Source: an uncultured beta proteobacterium (GTDB lineage: Bacteria > Pseudomonadota > Gammaproteobacteria > Burkholderiales > Burkholderiaceae_C). Taken from it: a DNA stretch of 64,000 bases. The stretch's first letter is position 1. Each line of letters opens with the position of its first letter. The translations under genes were made by a program, and so were the position numbers. The stretch spans positions 1 through 64,000 of the forward strand of contig CAJAES010000066.1 of NCBI GenBank assembly GCA_903938815.1, given 5' to 3'. Of the stretch, positions 8,563-18,392 are shown in pieces. The notes beneath the pieces were generated by a model, which worked only from the letters and a program-made list of their open reading frames with translations, did not search any database and was not told where the DNA came from.

Positions 8563-9743
8563 CACAGGGTCTCGGCGAAGAGCTCCCGGCCGATCAGCAT
8601 GCGACGGATCTCGGACGTGCCAGCGCCGATCTCGTACAGCTTGGCGTCGCGCCACAGGCGGCCCAGCGGGTAGTCGTTGATGTAGCCGTTGCCGCCGAAG
8701 ATCTGGATGCCCTCGCCCGCCATCCAGGTGGCCTTCTCGGCGCACCAGAGGATGACGCTCGCGCAGTCCTTGCGCACCTGGCGAACATGCCCCGTGCCCA
8801 GATGGTCGAGGTTCTTGCCGACGGTGTAGCAGAAGGCACGCGCCGCCTGCAGCACGGTGTACATGTCGGCCACCTTGCCCTGGATGAGCTGGAACTCGCC
8901 GATGCTCTGGCCGAACTGCTTGCGGTCGTGGATGTAGGGCACCACGTTGTCCATCACCGACTGCATGATGCCGATGGGGCCGGCGGCCAGCACGGCGCGC
9001 TCGTAGTCGAGGCCGCTCATCAGCACCTTCGCGCCGCCGCCCACGGAGCCGAGCACGTTCTCCGCCGGCACCTCGACGTTCTGGAACACGAGCTCGCCGG
9101 TGTGGCTGCCGCGCATGCCCAGCTTGTCGAGCTTCTGCGCCACCGAGAAGCCCTTCATGCCCTTCTCGACCAGGAAGGCCGTGACGCCGCGCGCGCCCAG
9201 TTCCGGCTCGGTCTTGGCGTAGACCACCAGGGTGTCGGCGTCGGGGCCGTTGGTGATCCACATCTTGCTGCCGTTGAGCACGTAGTAGCCGCCCTTCTCC
9301 TCGGCGCGAAGCTTCATGCTGATGACGTCGCTGCCGGCGCCGGGCTCGCTCATCGCGAGCGCGCCCACGTGCTCGCCGCTGATCAGCCGGGGCAGGTACC
9401 TGCGGCGTTGCTCCTCGGTGCCGTTGCGCTTGATCTGGTTCACGCACAGGTTGCTGTGCGCGCCGTAGCTCAGGCCGACCGACGCGCTGGCGCGGGAGAT
9501 TTCCTCCATCGCGATCATGTGCGCCAGGTAGCCCATGTTGGCGCCGCCGTACTCCTCGGGCACGGTGATGCCGAGCAAGCCGATCTCGCCCATCTTGCGC
9601 CACAGGTCCATGGGGAACTGGTCGGAGCGGTCGATCTCGGCGGCGCGCGGGGCGATCTCGGCCTGGGCGAAATCGCGGACGGCGTCGCGCAGGGCGTCGA
9701 TGTCCTCGCCCAGCATGAAGTTCAGGCCTGGAAGCTGGCTCAT
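8562..9743 (-). CDS. ivd (liuA): isovaleryl-CoA dehydrogenase
   Basis: Oxidises isovaleryl-CoA to 3-methylcrotonyl-CoA in leucine catabolism, with electrons going to ETF; 393 residues. The assignment rests on the position of the catalytic base. The C-terminal Glu of other acyl-CoA dehydrogenases (YEGT) is here replaced by YEIGAGTSE with Gly/Ala, while a Glu (about residue 248) sits in [12 protein letters not shown], as in known isovaleryl-CoA dehydrogenases. AGGAG precedes the ATG. It follows the LiuR-type regulator and a thioesterase in the same operon, as in liu clusters of other Proteobacteria. Confidence 0.95.
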   Translation of the reverse strand: MSQLPGLNFMLGEDIDALRDAVRDFAQAEIAPRAAEIDRSDQFPMDLWRKMGEIGLLGITVPEEYGGANMGYLAHMIAMEEISRASASVGLSYGAHSNLCVNQIKRNGTEEQRRRYLPRLISGEHVGALAMSEPGAGSDVISMKLRAEEKGGYYVLNGSKMWITNGPDADTLVVYAKTEPELGARGVTAFLVEKGMKGFSVAQKLDKLGMRGSHTGELVFQNVEVPAENVLGSVGGGAKVLMSGLDYERAVLAAGPIGIMQSVMDNVVPYIHDRKQFGQSIGEFQLIQGKVADMYTVLQAARAFCYTVGKNLDHLGTGHVRQVRKDCASVILWCAEKATWMAGEGIQIFGGNGYINDYPLGRLWRDAKLYEIGAGTSEIRRMLIGRELFAETL

Positions 9744-9762
9744 GGTGTTCTCCTGTCGGTGT

Positions 9763-10227
9763 TCAGCCCGCGATGCCGCGCCCGAGCACGGTCATCACGG
9801 TGGCGGTCATGGTGGCGACCAGGGTGTCGGCGGCGTCGTCGGGGCCGCGCTGCCAGGCGCGCGCGTCGACCACGCTGATGGTGCGCCCGGCCTTCACGAC
9901 CTGGCCTTCGATGCGCAGCCGCGGGCCGCGCGCGGGGGCCAGCAGGTTGACCTTGAACTCGATGGTCAGCACGGCTGCTTCGGGCGGCATCAGCGTGAAC
10001 GCGGCGTAGCCGCAGGCGGAATCGAGCGCGGTGGACACGATGCCCGCGTGCAGGAAGCCGTGCTGCTGGGTCAGGTCGGGCCGGTGCATCAGCGCCAGCT
10101 CGACGAGGCCGGGCTCGGCGCGCTCGAGCGTGATGCCGAGCGTGGCCATCGCGGCCTGGCGGGCGAAGGAGGCCCGGGTGCGGGCCTCGAAATCAGGGGT
10201 GGCGACGGGCGGCATCGGGGGTGGCAT
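9763..10227 (-). CDS. PaaI-type hotdog-fold thioesterase
   Basis: Likely hydrolyses an acyl-CoA thioester. A hotdog-fold core is visible: [20 protein letters not shown] (helix and active-site region) followed by a strand-rich half ending near residue 150. Length is 154 residues from ATG 10227; the ATG at 10215 is an alternative, as neither has a strong ribosome binding site. It lies 11 bases after the MerR gene and 19 bases before isovaleryl-CoA dehydrogenase. It may relieve acyl-CoA build-up during branched-chain amino acid breakdown. Confidence 0.85.
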   Translation of the reverse strand: MPPPMPPVATPDFEARTRASFARQAAMATLGITLERAEPGLVELALMHRPDLTQQHGFLHAGIVSTALDSACGYAAFTLMPPEAAVLTIEFKVNLLAPARGPRLRIEGQVVKAGRTISVVDARAWQRGPDDAADTLVATMTATVMTVLGRGIAG

Positions 10228-10238
10228 CGTGAGCGGAT

Positions 10239-10685
10239 TCAGGCGGCGGCCTTGCGGCGGGTGCGGGGCGTGACCGGAGCGGTCGGCGGCTTGACCCGCG
10301 CCAGCAGGGTGCGGCAGCGGGCCTCGTGTTGCGCGATCTCGTCGAGCGTGACTTCCAGATCCTCGCGCTGGCGCTCCAGCAGGCGCCGGTGTTCGGCCAG
10401 GACACCCAGGAAGGCCTGCAGCTGAGGCGCGGTGTCCGAGGGCGAGTCGTACATGTCGACGAGCTGCTTGATCTCCTGCAGGCTCAGGCCCAGGCGCTTG
10501 CCGCGCAACGTGAGCTTCAGCCGCGTGCGGTCGCGCTGCGCATAGACGCGGTTTCGGCCCGAGCGGGCCGGCGAGATGAGGCCCATGTCCTCGTAGAAGC
10601 GGATGGCGCGCGGCGTCACGTCGAACTCCTGCGCGAGCTCGGTGATCGTGTACAGGCGGGCATCCGCTCGCGGTGGGGAGGACAT
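10239..10685 (-). CDS. liuR: MerR-family regulator, LiuR type
   Basis: Transcription factor of 148 residues. An N-terminal winged helix-turn-helix of MerR type (YTITELAQEFDVTPRAIRFY, then EDMGLISPARSGRNRVY) is followed by a coiled-coil dimerisation helix (about 75-130) and a short basic tail. There is no metal-binding cysteine pattern, which fits LiuR, a regulator of leucine/isovalerate genes in Proteobacteria. It is the first gene of the long minus-strand operon. A dyad-rich box lies 19-40 bases before its start and also faces the divergent hydrolase gene. The same box lies in front of icmF. Confidence 0.85.
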   Translation of the reverse strand: MSSPPRADARLYTITELAQEFDVTPRAIRFYEDMGLISPARSGRNRVYAQRDRTRLKLTLRGKRLGLSLQEIKQLVDMYDSPSDTAPQLQAFLGVLAEHRRLLERQREDLEVTLDEIAQHEARCRTLLARVKPPTAPVTPRTRRKAAA

Positions 10686-10703
10686 CAGGCGGGCCGGTTG
10701 GAC

Positions 10704-10725
10704 TGACGTTGACGTAAACGTTAAT
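10704..10725. promoter_or_regulatory. putative LiuR operator between liuR and the divergent hydrolase
   Basis: The core reads GACGTTGACGTAAACGTTAA on the plus strand. The 22 bases 10704-10725 are identical at 21 positions to the reverse complement of 36193-36214, in front of icmF. It contains the inverted half-sites of a MerR-type operator (ACGTTGACGTAAACGT). The position, directly between two divergent starts (10685 and 10734), fits autoregulation of liuR and control of both transcripts. Confidence 0.75.
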
Positions 10726-10733
10726 CTAGCATC

Positions 10734-11804
10734 ATGGCCAACCCACTTGAAGCAGAACTCCACTACCCCTTCGGCGACACCCTGCCGGACATCGGCCGGG
10801 TCCTGGAGGTGGCGCCCGGCGTGATGTGGCTGCGCATGCCCCTGCCCTTCGCGCTGGACCACATCAACCTCTGGCTGCTGGCCGATGGTGGCGGGGACGG
10901 GGACGGCGACAGCAAGGGCTGGACGATCGTCGATTGCGGCGTCGCCAACGAGGCCACGCGCGAGGCCTGGATGCGGGTCTTCGAGACCGGGCTGCGCGGC
11001 CTTCCGGTGAAGCGCGTGCTGGTGACGCACATGCACCCCGACCACATCGGCCTGGCCGACTGGCTGTGCGCGCGCTGGGACTGCCGGCTGTGGATCAGCG
11101 CGACCGACTGGAACGCGGCGCGCATGTCCAGCCAGGCCACCACGGGCTTCGGCGGCGAGGGGGCGGCGCGCTTCTTCGCCGGCCACGGCCTGGTCGACCC
11201 CGAGGCGCTGGCCAAGGTGCGGGCGCGGTCGAACTACTACGCGAGCATGGTGCCGGGCGTGCCGCCGCGGTTCCGGCGCCTGATGGACGGCATGATCGTG
11301 CGCATCGGCGGCCGCGACTGGCGCTGCATCGCCGGCTACGGCCACGCGCCGGAACACATGGCTCTGCACTGCGCCGAGCTCGGCGTGCTGATCTCGGGCG
11401 ACATGGTGCTGCCGCGCATCAGCACCAACGTCAGCGTGATCGACATCGAGCCCGAGGCGGACCCGCTGCCGCTGTACCTGCGCTCGCTGGATGCCCTGCG
11501 TTCGCTGCCGGAGTCGACGCTCGTGCTGCCTTCGCACGGCAAGCCCTTCAACGGCCTGCACACGCGCATCCGGCAACTGCACGACCACCACGCCGAGCGC
11601 CTGCGCGAGTTGCTGGCGGCCTGCGGGGTGTCCCCGCTGAGCGCCGCCGACGCGCTGCCGGTGCTCTTCAAGCGCACGCTGGACCTGCACCAGACCACGT
11701 TCGCGATGGGCGAAGCGATCGCTCACCTGCATGCGCTGGCCGGCCAGGGTTTGCTGCAGCCCCGGCCGGGCGCAGACGGCGTGCTGCGCTTTTCGGCCGC
11801 CTGA
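10734..11804 (+). CDS. metallo-beta-lactamase-fold hydrolase
   Basis: Metal-dependent hydrolase of 356 residues. The zinc motif HMHPDH occupies residues 99-104, with further ligands in GHAPEHM (near 203), a GD near 222 and a late SHGKPF. It resembles glyoxalase II-like proteins with a C-terminal helical extension found beside liu genes. It diverges from liuR across the shared operator. The ATG lies only 9 bases after the operator and has no clear Shine-Dalgarno, so the transcript may be nearly leaderless. It could act on a CoA- or glutathione-thioester; the substrate is unknown. Confidence 0.87.
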   Translation: MANPLEAELHYPFGDTLPDIGRVLEVAPGVMWLRMPLPFALDHINLWLLADGGGDGDGDSKGWTIVDCGVANEATREAWMRVFETGLRGLPVKRVLVTHMHPDHIGLADWLCARWDCRLWISATDWNAARMSSQATTGFGGEGAARFFAGHGLVDPEALAKVRARSNYYASMVPGVPPRFRRLMDGMIVRIGGRDWRCIAGYGHAPEHMALHCAELGVLISGDMVLPRISTNVSVIDIEPEADPLPLYLRSLDALRSLPESTLVLPSHGKPFNGLHTRIRQLHDHHAERLRELLAACGVSPLSAADALPVLFKRTLDLHQTTFAMGEAIAHLHALAGQGLLQPRPGADGVLRFSAA

Positions 11805-12054
11805 CACGACGCCCGCGGGCAGCGGGCGGTGCCAACGCGCCGGGCGCAAGAATCTGATGGCGCGGACCCACAAGCAGAAAAGGGCCGGTCCTTCGACCGG
11901 CCCTTCCTGACTTTTTCAACCAGGCACTCGAGCGGGGCCTGCCTTCCCTGTGCTTGCCTGACGACAGCTCAGGGCCTCAGTTTCCGACATCGCACAACGC
12001 TGCAATATCCCCTGAAAGCATGAGTGGGGGTATGTGGCCGCACTCCGGACGGGG
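11805..12054. other. 250-bp intergenic stretch
   Basis: This separates the hydrolase gene from the convergent metalloprotease gene. It holds one clear intrinsic terminator (11880-11916). The remaining sequence (about 11920-12050) shows no tRNA-like fold and no frame with a plausible ribosome binding site. Confidence 0.6.
11880..11916 (+). terminator. intrinsic terminator after the metallo-beta-lactamase gene
   Basis: A perfect 11-bp stem, AAGGGCCGGTC (11880-11890) and GACCGGCCCTT (11895-11905), encloses a CTTC loop. CCTGA and a run of five T (11912-11916) follow. An A-rich stretch precedes the stem, so it may also work on the minus strand for the convergent gene. Confidence 0.85.
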
Positions 12055-12909
12055 TCAGTCGAAGGCCGGCAGCACGCCCTCGCGCAGCGCGGCCCGCGCC
12101 TGCTCGTAGCCCGGGATCACGGAGCGCACGACCTCCCAGAAGGCGGCGCTGTGGTTCATCTCGCGCAGGTGGGCGAGTTCGTGGGCGACCACGTAGTCGA
12201 TGACGGGCAGGCCGAAGTGCACCAGGCGCCAGTTCAGGCGAATGGCGCCGTCGGCGCTGGCGCTGCCCCAGCGGGTGGCGGCCGAACTGAGCGACAGGCG
12301 CTTCACGCGCACGCCCAGGCGCTGCGCGTACGCGGCGCACCGTTCCTCGAAGACGCGGCGCGCCTGGCGCTGCAGCCAGCTCTGCACGGCGTCGCGCACC
12401 TGCTCGGCGCTGGCGTGTTCGGGCAGGCCCAGGTGCAGCGTGAGGCCGGGTACGCCGGGCAGCGTGCCGTCGGCGGTGTGCAGAACGGCGCCGGTGCAGC
12501 GGTCGTCCAGCACCAGGATCACGCTCTCGCCGAGGAAGGGAATCACGCTGCCGTCGCGCCAGTCGACCCGCGCGGCCACCTGGCGGCGCTGGCGCTCCTG
12601 TTGCTCGTGCAACTTGCGCAGGATCCAGGCCGACTTGGCGCGCAGCACCGACTCGATCTCGGCCAGGCCCACCCAGCGCGGTGCGCTGACAGCCAGGCCT
12701 TCGGGCCCGACCATGAAGCCGATGCTGCGGCGGCGGCCGCGCTTGAGCTCGTAGGCCACGCGGTGTTCGCCCAGGTGAAGTTCGTGGCGCGCGCGCGGCG
12801 AGCTCGGCATGGCCGGGGGCAGCACCACGGGCGGCGCCGCGGGCGTCGGGGGCGCGTCGTCGCGGTCGAACAGCGACATTTGCGAGAGCGGCTGGCCGAT
12901 GGCAGGCAT
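12055..12909 (-). CDS. YgjP/DUF45-type metal-dependent hydrolase
   Basis: Zinc metallopeptidase-like protein of 284 residues. The family signature HELAHLREMNHSAAFW starts near residue 243, giving the HExxH-type zinc site with a third His. The N-terminal 35 residues are Pro/Ala-rich and poorly conserved in appearance, so a shorter start is possible. The middle contains TRWGSAS, a typical DUF45 motif. It lies 11 bases after the GntR gene and is probably co-transcribed with it. Its substrate is not known. Confidence 0.9.
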   Translation of the reverse strand: MPAIGQPLSQMSLFDRDDAPPTPAAPPVVLPPAMPSSPRARHELHLGEHRVAYELKRGRRRSIGFMVGPEGLAVSAPRWVGLAEIESVLRAKSAWILRKLHEQQERQRRQVAARVDWRDGSVIPFLGESVILVLDDRCTGAVLHTADGTLPGVPGLTLHLGLPEHASAEQVRDAVQSWLQRQARRVFEERCAAYAQRLGVRVKRLSLSSAATRWGSASADGAIRLNWRLVHFGLPVIDYVVAHELAHLREMNHSAAFWEVVRSVIPGYEQARAALREGVLPAFD

Positions 12910-12920
12910 GAGCCCTGATT

Positions 12921-13607
12921 CTACGGAGCGTCCCGGTAGCCGGCGAAGACGTCGCGCAAAGGCCTGGGTGCCGCACGCCCGCCGGTGAGCGAGCTTTCCA
13001 GCTCCTTCAGATGGCGCCGCATCTCCGCCGCGCTGGCGGGCCCGTCGGTCGCGAGCACGTCCACCAGGTCTGCGTGCCGGTGCGCCACGCAGACCGGCGC
13101 TCCCGCGGCCTTGTACAGCGCCATCAGCATCGAGGTGGTGGGCAGAAGGCTGTCCAGCAGGCGCGTGAAGAGCGGGTTGCCGTGCATGCGGGCCAGCGCC
13201 AGGTGGAACTCGCCCGAGAGCCGCACCGCGGCGGGTGCGTCGCCTCGGGCGTCGGCCTCACCCTCGGCGAGCGTGAGGGCGCGCAACTCGGCCAGCTGCG
13301 CGGCATCGAGCCGGCCGCCCAGGCGGCGCGCGATCTCGCACTCCACCACGCGGCGCGCCTCGAAGACATGCGCCGCATCCTCCCGGGCCGGCTGCGGCAC
13401 GCGCGCGCCGCGGTTGTGCAGCAGCTCGATCAGATGGTCCTGCGCCAGCCGTTGCAGCGCCTGGCGCACGACCGTGCGCGAGACGCCGAAGGTCTGTGCC
13501 AGCTCTTCCTCGCGCAGCCAGGCCCCGGGGGCGAGGCGGTGCTCGAGCATCGCGGAGTAGATGCCCTGGTAGACACGGTCGGTGGCGGTGGCCTGGCGCT
13601 GCGTCAT
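12921..13607 (-). CDS. GntR-family regulator, FadR/FCD subfamily
   Basis: Transcription factor of 228 residues. An N-terminal winged helix (residues 8-70, with LREEELAQTFGVSRTVVRQAL) is joined to an all-helical FCD ligand domain in which EFHLALARMHGN and a later HRHADLVDVL carry the usual metal/ligand His residues. AGGAGG lies 7 bases before ATG 13607, which decides this start over an upstream one. It diverges from the ureidoglycolate lyase gene and is the likely local regulator of the amide/ureide cluster. Candidate operators of this subfamily (TTGTAT...) appear at about 21.1-21.2 kb. Confidence 0.9.
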   Translation of the reverse strand: MTQRQATATDRVYQGIYSAMLEHRLAPGAWLREEELAQTFGVSRTVVRQALQRLAQDHLIELLHNRGARVPQPAREDAAHVFEARRVVECEIARRLGGRLDAAQLAELRALTLAEGEADARGDAPAAVRLSGEFHLALARMHGNPLFTRLLDSLLPTTSMLMALYKAAGAPVCVAHRHADLVDVLATDGPASAAEMRRHLKELESSLTGGRAAPRPLRDVFAGYRDAP

Positions 13608-13675
13608 GGCGCGCCTCCTGCTAGCGTCCGGGGTTCGGCGCCGGGAGTCCGGGCCACGTGGAAGGATTCTGAACG

Positions 13676-14170
13676 ATGACACGCTCCCTGCCCGCCCTGC
13701 CCGCCCGGCCGCTGACGGCCGAAGGCTTCGCGCCGTTCGGCAGCGTGGTTGAGAGCAGCGCCGAGGGCCGCTGGATCAACGACGGCAATTCGCTGCGCAG
13801 CGAGGCCGGCCCGCTGTCGCTCGATCAGGCCGCGGGCCGAGCGGTGCTGGCGGTGTTCCGGGCCCGCGCCCGGGACGCCCGCGGCCCGTGGCGCGAGCTC
13901 GAACGCCATCGCCTGGGCACCCAGACCTTCCTGCCGATGGGCGAGGCGCGCTGCGTGCTGCTGGTGGCGCTCGGCGAGGACGCGCCCGACCCCGCCACGC
14001 TGGCGGCCTTCGTCAGCCGTCCGGGGCAGGGCTGGACGCTCACTGCGGGCACCTGGCACCACGCGCTGATCGTGCTGGACGATGCGGACGTGGCGGTGCT
14101 GGAGCGCGGCGCCGAGGCGGTCGACTGCGAGCTGGCTCAACTGCCGCTGCCGGTGGAGATCACGCTCTAG
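13676..14170 (+). CDS. allA: ureidoglycolate lyase
   Basis: Cleaves ureidoglycolate to glyoxylate and urea, the last step of allantoin breakdown; 164 residues, the family length. The cupin-like AllA pattern is visible: the N-terminal LTAEGFAPFGSVVE, HRLGTQTFLPMG in the centre and the PGQGWTLTAGTWHHAL metal/substrate region towards the C-terminus. GAAGGA lies before the ATG. It diverges from the GntR gene and its last 4 bases overlap the convergent amidase gene. It points to purine/ureide nitrogen use, although no allantoinase or allantoate amidohydrolase gene is present here. Confidence 0.9.
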   Translation: MTRSLPALPARPLTAEGFAPFGSVVESSAEGRWINDGNSLRSEAGPLSLDQAAGRAVLAVFRARARDARGPWRELERHRLGTQTFLPMGEARCVLLVALGEDAPDPATLAAFVSRPGQGWTLTAGTWHHALIVLDDADVAVLERGAEAVDCELAQLPLPVEITL

Positions 14171-15345
14171 CCGAGTTGCTCCGCCAGCCGCACGAGGCTG
14201 CGGTCGCGGCCGGGAGGGCCCAGCAGGGACAGGCCCAGCGGCGCACCCAGACGCGATCCGAGGGGCAGCGACAGCTGCGGGAAGCCCGCCAGGCCGGCGA
14301 TGCACAGCATGCGGATGGACGCGTTGCGATAGTCCTCGAGCGCCGATTCGGGCGCGGCCGACAGCGGCGCGACGTCGGGCATGGTGGGCATCACCAGAAC
14401 CCCGTCGTCGCCCAGCAAGGCGGTCAGCAGGGCCGTGTAGCGGGCGCGGAACGCCGTGGCGGCAGCCACCTGCGCATCGGTGACGCCCTTCGACCACGCG
14501 AAGCGCTCGGCAACGCCCGGGCCCAGCGGCGGGTGGTGGCGCTCGATGAAGCCGCCGTCGGTCGTCCAGGCCTCGCGGCCCTGGATGTGGCGCGTGTGCC
14601 AGTACATGGCGTCGAAGCTCTCCAGCACCACGTCCACGGGCGTCACGGCGCCGAACGCGGCGCTCAGCCGCGCGCAGGGTTCGCGCAGCGCCTCGACGGC
14701 CACGGGTGCGAGCAGCGCCCAGACCTCGTGCGGCCAGAGCAGGCGCACGCGCCCGGGCAGCGGCTGCGCGTCGGCGCCCAGCAGCAGGTCGGCCACGCGC
14801 GCGAAGGTGGGCACGTCGCGCGCGAACCAGCCGCAGGTGTCCAGGCTCGGCGCGAGGTCGAGAGCGCCGCGCAGGCTCACGCGGCCGTGCGTGGGCCGCA
14901 GGCCCACCAGGCCGCAGTGGCTGGCCGGGGCGCGCACCGAGCCGCCGGTGTCGGTGCCCAGCGCGAAGTCGACGAGCCGGTTCGACACCGCTGCGGCCGA
15001 GCCCGAGGAAGAGCCGCCACTGATGCGGTCTGGCGCCGCCCCGTTGACGGGCGAGCCGAAGTGCGCGTTCTGGCCGTTCATCGAGAACGCGAGTTCGTCG
15101 GTGATGGTCTTGCCGGCGAAGCGCGCGCCAGCGTCCAGCAGGGACTGCACCACGGGCGCGGTGGTGGTCTTGATGCCCGACAGCGCCAGCATCATCGGCT
15201 GCCCGCCGCTGGTGGGGTAGCCCGCCACGTCGAACAGGTCCTTGACGCCGAAGGCCAGGCCCGAGAGAGGCCCGGTGGGCGCATGGGGCACCGGTGCGAC
15301 GGGGTACGGCATGAAGGCGCGGGCGGTATCGTGGATCAGGCTCAT
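14167..15345 (-). CDS. amidase (amidase signature family)
   Basis: Hydrolyses a carbon-nitrogen amide bond. The Ser-cisSer-Lys triad is visible as Lys35 in GVKDLFDV, the Ser-rich SGGSSSGSA at 109-117 and the nucleophile Ser136 in TDTGGSVRAP. At 392 residues it is short for the family, resembling AtzE/biuret-type or plant AMI1-like amidases. It is the last gene of the ABC importer operon, 55 bases after the second ATPase, so the imported compound is probably its substrate or precursor. With allA and a hydantoin racemase-like gene nearby, a ureide or carbamoyl compound is plausible. Confidence 0.88.
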   Translation of the reverse strand: MSLIHDTARAFMPYPVAPVPHAPTGPLSGLAFGVKDLFDVAGYPTSGGQPMMLALSGIKTTTAPVVQSLLDAGARFAGKTITDELAFSMNGQNAHFGSPVNGAAPDRISGGSSSGSAAAVSNRLVDFALGTDTGGSVRAPASHCGLVGLRPTHGRVSLRGALDLAPSLDTCGWFARDVPTFARVADLLLGADAQPLPGRVRLLWPHEVWALLAPVAVEALREPCARLSAAFGAVTPVDVVLESFDAMYWHTRHIQGREAWTTDGGFIERHHPPLGPGVAERFAWSKGVTDAQVAAATAFRARYTALLTALLGDDGVLVMPTMPDVAPLSAAPESALEDYRNASIRMLCIAGLAGFPQLSLPLGSRLGAPLGLSLLGPPGRDRSLVRLAEQLG

Positions 15346-15400
15346 GGGGATTCCTTCGTGCTGGACGCTGATGCCCTCGCCCCTCGGGCGGCATCCCCGC

Positions 15401-16446
15401 TCACGGCTTGGCTGCGGTATCGGCCGTGCGCAGGCAGCGTGCGCGGTGGTCGGGGGTCAGGTGGACGATCTCGGGCGCCTGGGCGCGGCAGATGTCCTGG
15501 GCCATGGGGCAACGGTCGGCGAACGCGCAGCCCGGGGGCAGCGCGGACAGGTCGGGCGGCGCGCCGCCGATGGTCTGCAGCCTGGAACCCTTGGCCAGGG
15601 CGCCGTGGGCGCGGCTGTGCAGCAGGGCCATCGTGTACGGGTGGCGGGGCTCGCGGATCAGGGTGCGCGCGGGGCCTTCCTCGACGATGCGCCCGGCATA
15701 CATCACCGCGATGCGGTCGGCCACCTCCACGGCGGCGCCGATGTCGTGGGTGACGAAGATCACCGCCAGGCCGAGCTCGCGCTGCAGTTCGCGCAACAGC
15801 AGCAGGACCTGGATCTGCACCGTGGCGTCCAGCGCCGTGGTGGGTTCGTCGGCCAGCAGCAGCTGCGGTCGGCAGGCCAGGGCCAGCGCGATCATCGCCC
15901 GCTGCCGCATGCCGCCGCTCATCTCGTGCGGGTAGGCGGCAAGACGCCGCTCGGGGCTGGGAATGCGCACGCGCTCGAAGAGCTCGAGCGCGCGCCGCAT
16001 GGCTTCCGCATGGGACACGGGCTCGTGGCGGCGGATGCTCTCGACGATCTGCGCGCCGACGCTGTAGACCGGGTCCAGCGCCAGCAGCGGCTCCTGGAAG
16101 ATCATCGACGCGACCTTGCCGCGGTAGTCGGCCAGCGCCGACGGGCTCAGTGAAAGCACGTCCTGCCCGCCCACGCGAACCGTACCGCTCATGAGCGTGC
16201 GGCGCGGCGGGTGCAGGCGCAGCAGCGAGCGCAGCGTGACGCTCTTGCCCGAGCCGCTCTCGCCGATGAGCGCCACGACCTCGCCGCGGCGCACCTGCAG
16301 GTCGACGCCGCCGACCGCCTGCACCGGCTTGCGCCCGCCGGTGAAGCTGACCTGCAGGTTGCGGATGTCGACGAAGGGCGCCTCGGCGGCCGGTGCAGCC
16401 GCTTGCGCCGGAGTGCGATCTGGATCCAGGGGGCGGCCGGGCGCGT

Positions 16447-16450
<4 letters not shown>
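15401..16450 (-). CDS. peptide-type ABC importer ATPase, DppD/OppD-like
   Basis: First-type ATPase of a five-gene importer; 349 residues. Walker A GESGSGKS, signature MSGGMRQR, Walker [13 protein letters not shown] and a C-terminal oligopeptide-type cysteine region ([15 protein letters not shown]) are visible. The Cys cluster is typical of OppD/DppD and may bind an iron-sulfur cluster or stabilise the tail. The ATG overlaps the stop of the second ATPase (ATGA). The substrate is inferred to be a small amide or ureide from the amidase and AllA neighbours, not from this protein. Confidence 0.93.
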
Positions 16451-17495
<1,045 letters not shown>

Positions 17496-17499
<4 letters not shown>

Positions 17500-18389
17500 G
17501 ACTTGATCTCCATCGCGTTGCGCAGGCCGTCGGACAGCAGGTTGAAGAGGATGGAGGTGATGAAGATCATCACGCCCGGCAGCGCCGCGATCCAGGGCTG
17601 GATGTAGATGGCCGTGCGCAGCGTGTTGAGCATCAGGCCCCACTCGGGTTCGGGCGGCTTCACGCCCAGGCCCAGGAAGCTCAGGCCCGAGGCCAGGATC
17701 ATGCTCACGGCGATCAGGCTCGTGGCGTACACGAAGACGGGGCCCAGCACGTTGCCCAGCACGTGCACCCGCACGATGGTGAAGGCGTTGGCGCCGCTGG
17801 CGCGGGCGGCCTCGACGAAGTCACGCGAGCGGATCTGCGTCGTCACACTCTCGGCCACGCGCGCGATGGGCGGGATGAACACCACCGTGAGCGAGATCAG
17901 CGAGTTGGTGATGCCGGCGCCCAGAGCACCGCTCAGCGCGATGGCCAGGAGCACCGACGGGAACGCGTAGAAGACGTCGATCGTCCGCATGATCGCGGTG
18001 TTGGGCCAGCCGCCGGCGTAGCCTGCGGTGATGCCCACGATCGAGCCGATCACGAAGGCCAGGATCACCGGCGTGATGCCCATGAACAGGCTCAGGCGCG
18101 CGCCCACCATCAGCCGGCTGAGCATGTCGCGCCCGAGTTCGTCGGTGCCGAGCGGGTGGCCCTCGAAGCCGATCGGCTTGAGCCGGTTCAGCATCGACGA
18201 GGCGTAGGGGTCGGCCGGCGCCAGCAGGGCGCCACCCGCAGCCAGGATCAGCAGCCCCAGGATGAGGATGCCGGCGCCGACCGCGAGCTTGTCGCGCAGC
18301 AGGCGGCGGCCCACGGTCTGCCAGTAGCCGGGGGAGCGCTCGAACGCGAGCGCGGGCACCTTGGTGGGGTCGACGGCGACGTTGAGCAT
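17496..18389 (-). CDS. peptide-type ABC importer permease, DppC/OppC-like
   Basis: Inner-membrane subunit of 297 residues with an N-terminal cytoplasmic segment, a first membrane helix near 38-58, and five further helices. The EAA coupling loop ([24 protein letters not shown]) is clear in the second half, shown here only by its key EAA..G pattern. It starts 3 bases after the DppB-like gene and overlaps the downstream ATPase by 4 bases, so the complex is made from one transcript. Confidence 0.93.
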
Positions 18390-18392
18390 GGT

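Noticed and set aside
11829..12023. 64-codon plus-strand frame after the metallo-beta-lactamase gene
   Set aside because: It spans the terminator hairpin and has no ribosome binding site.
15370..15395. Hairpin between the importer ATPase and amidase genes (GATGCC/GGCATC arms)
   Set aside because: No T-run and it lies within an apparent operon; may be a processing or attenuation structure but not supported enough to list.
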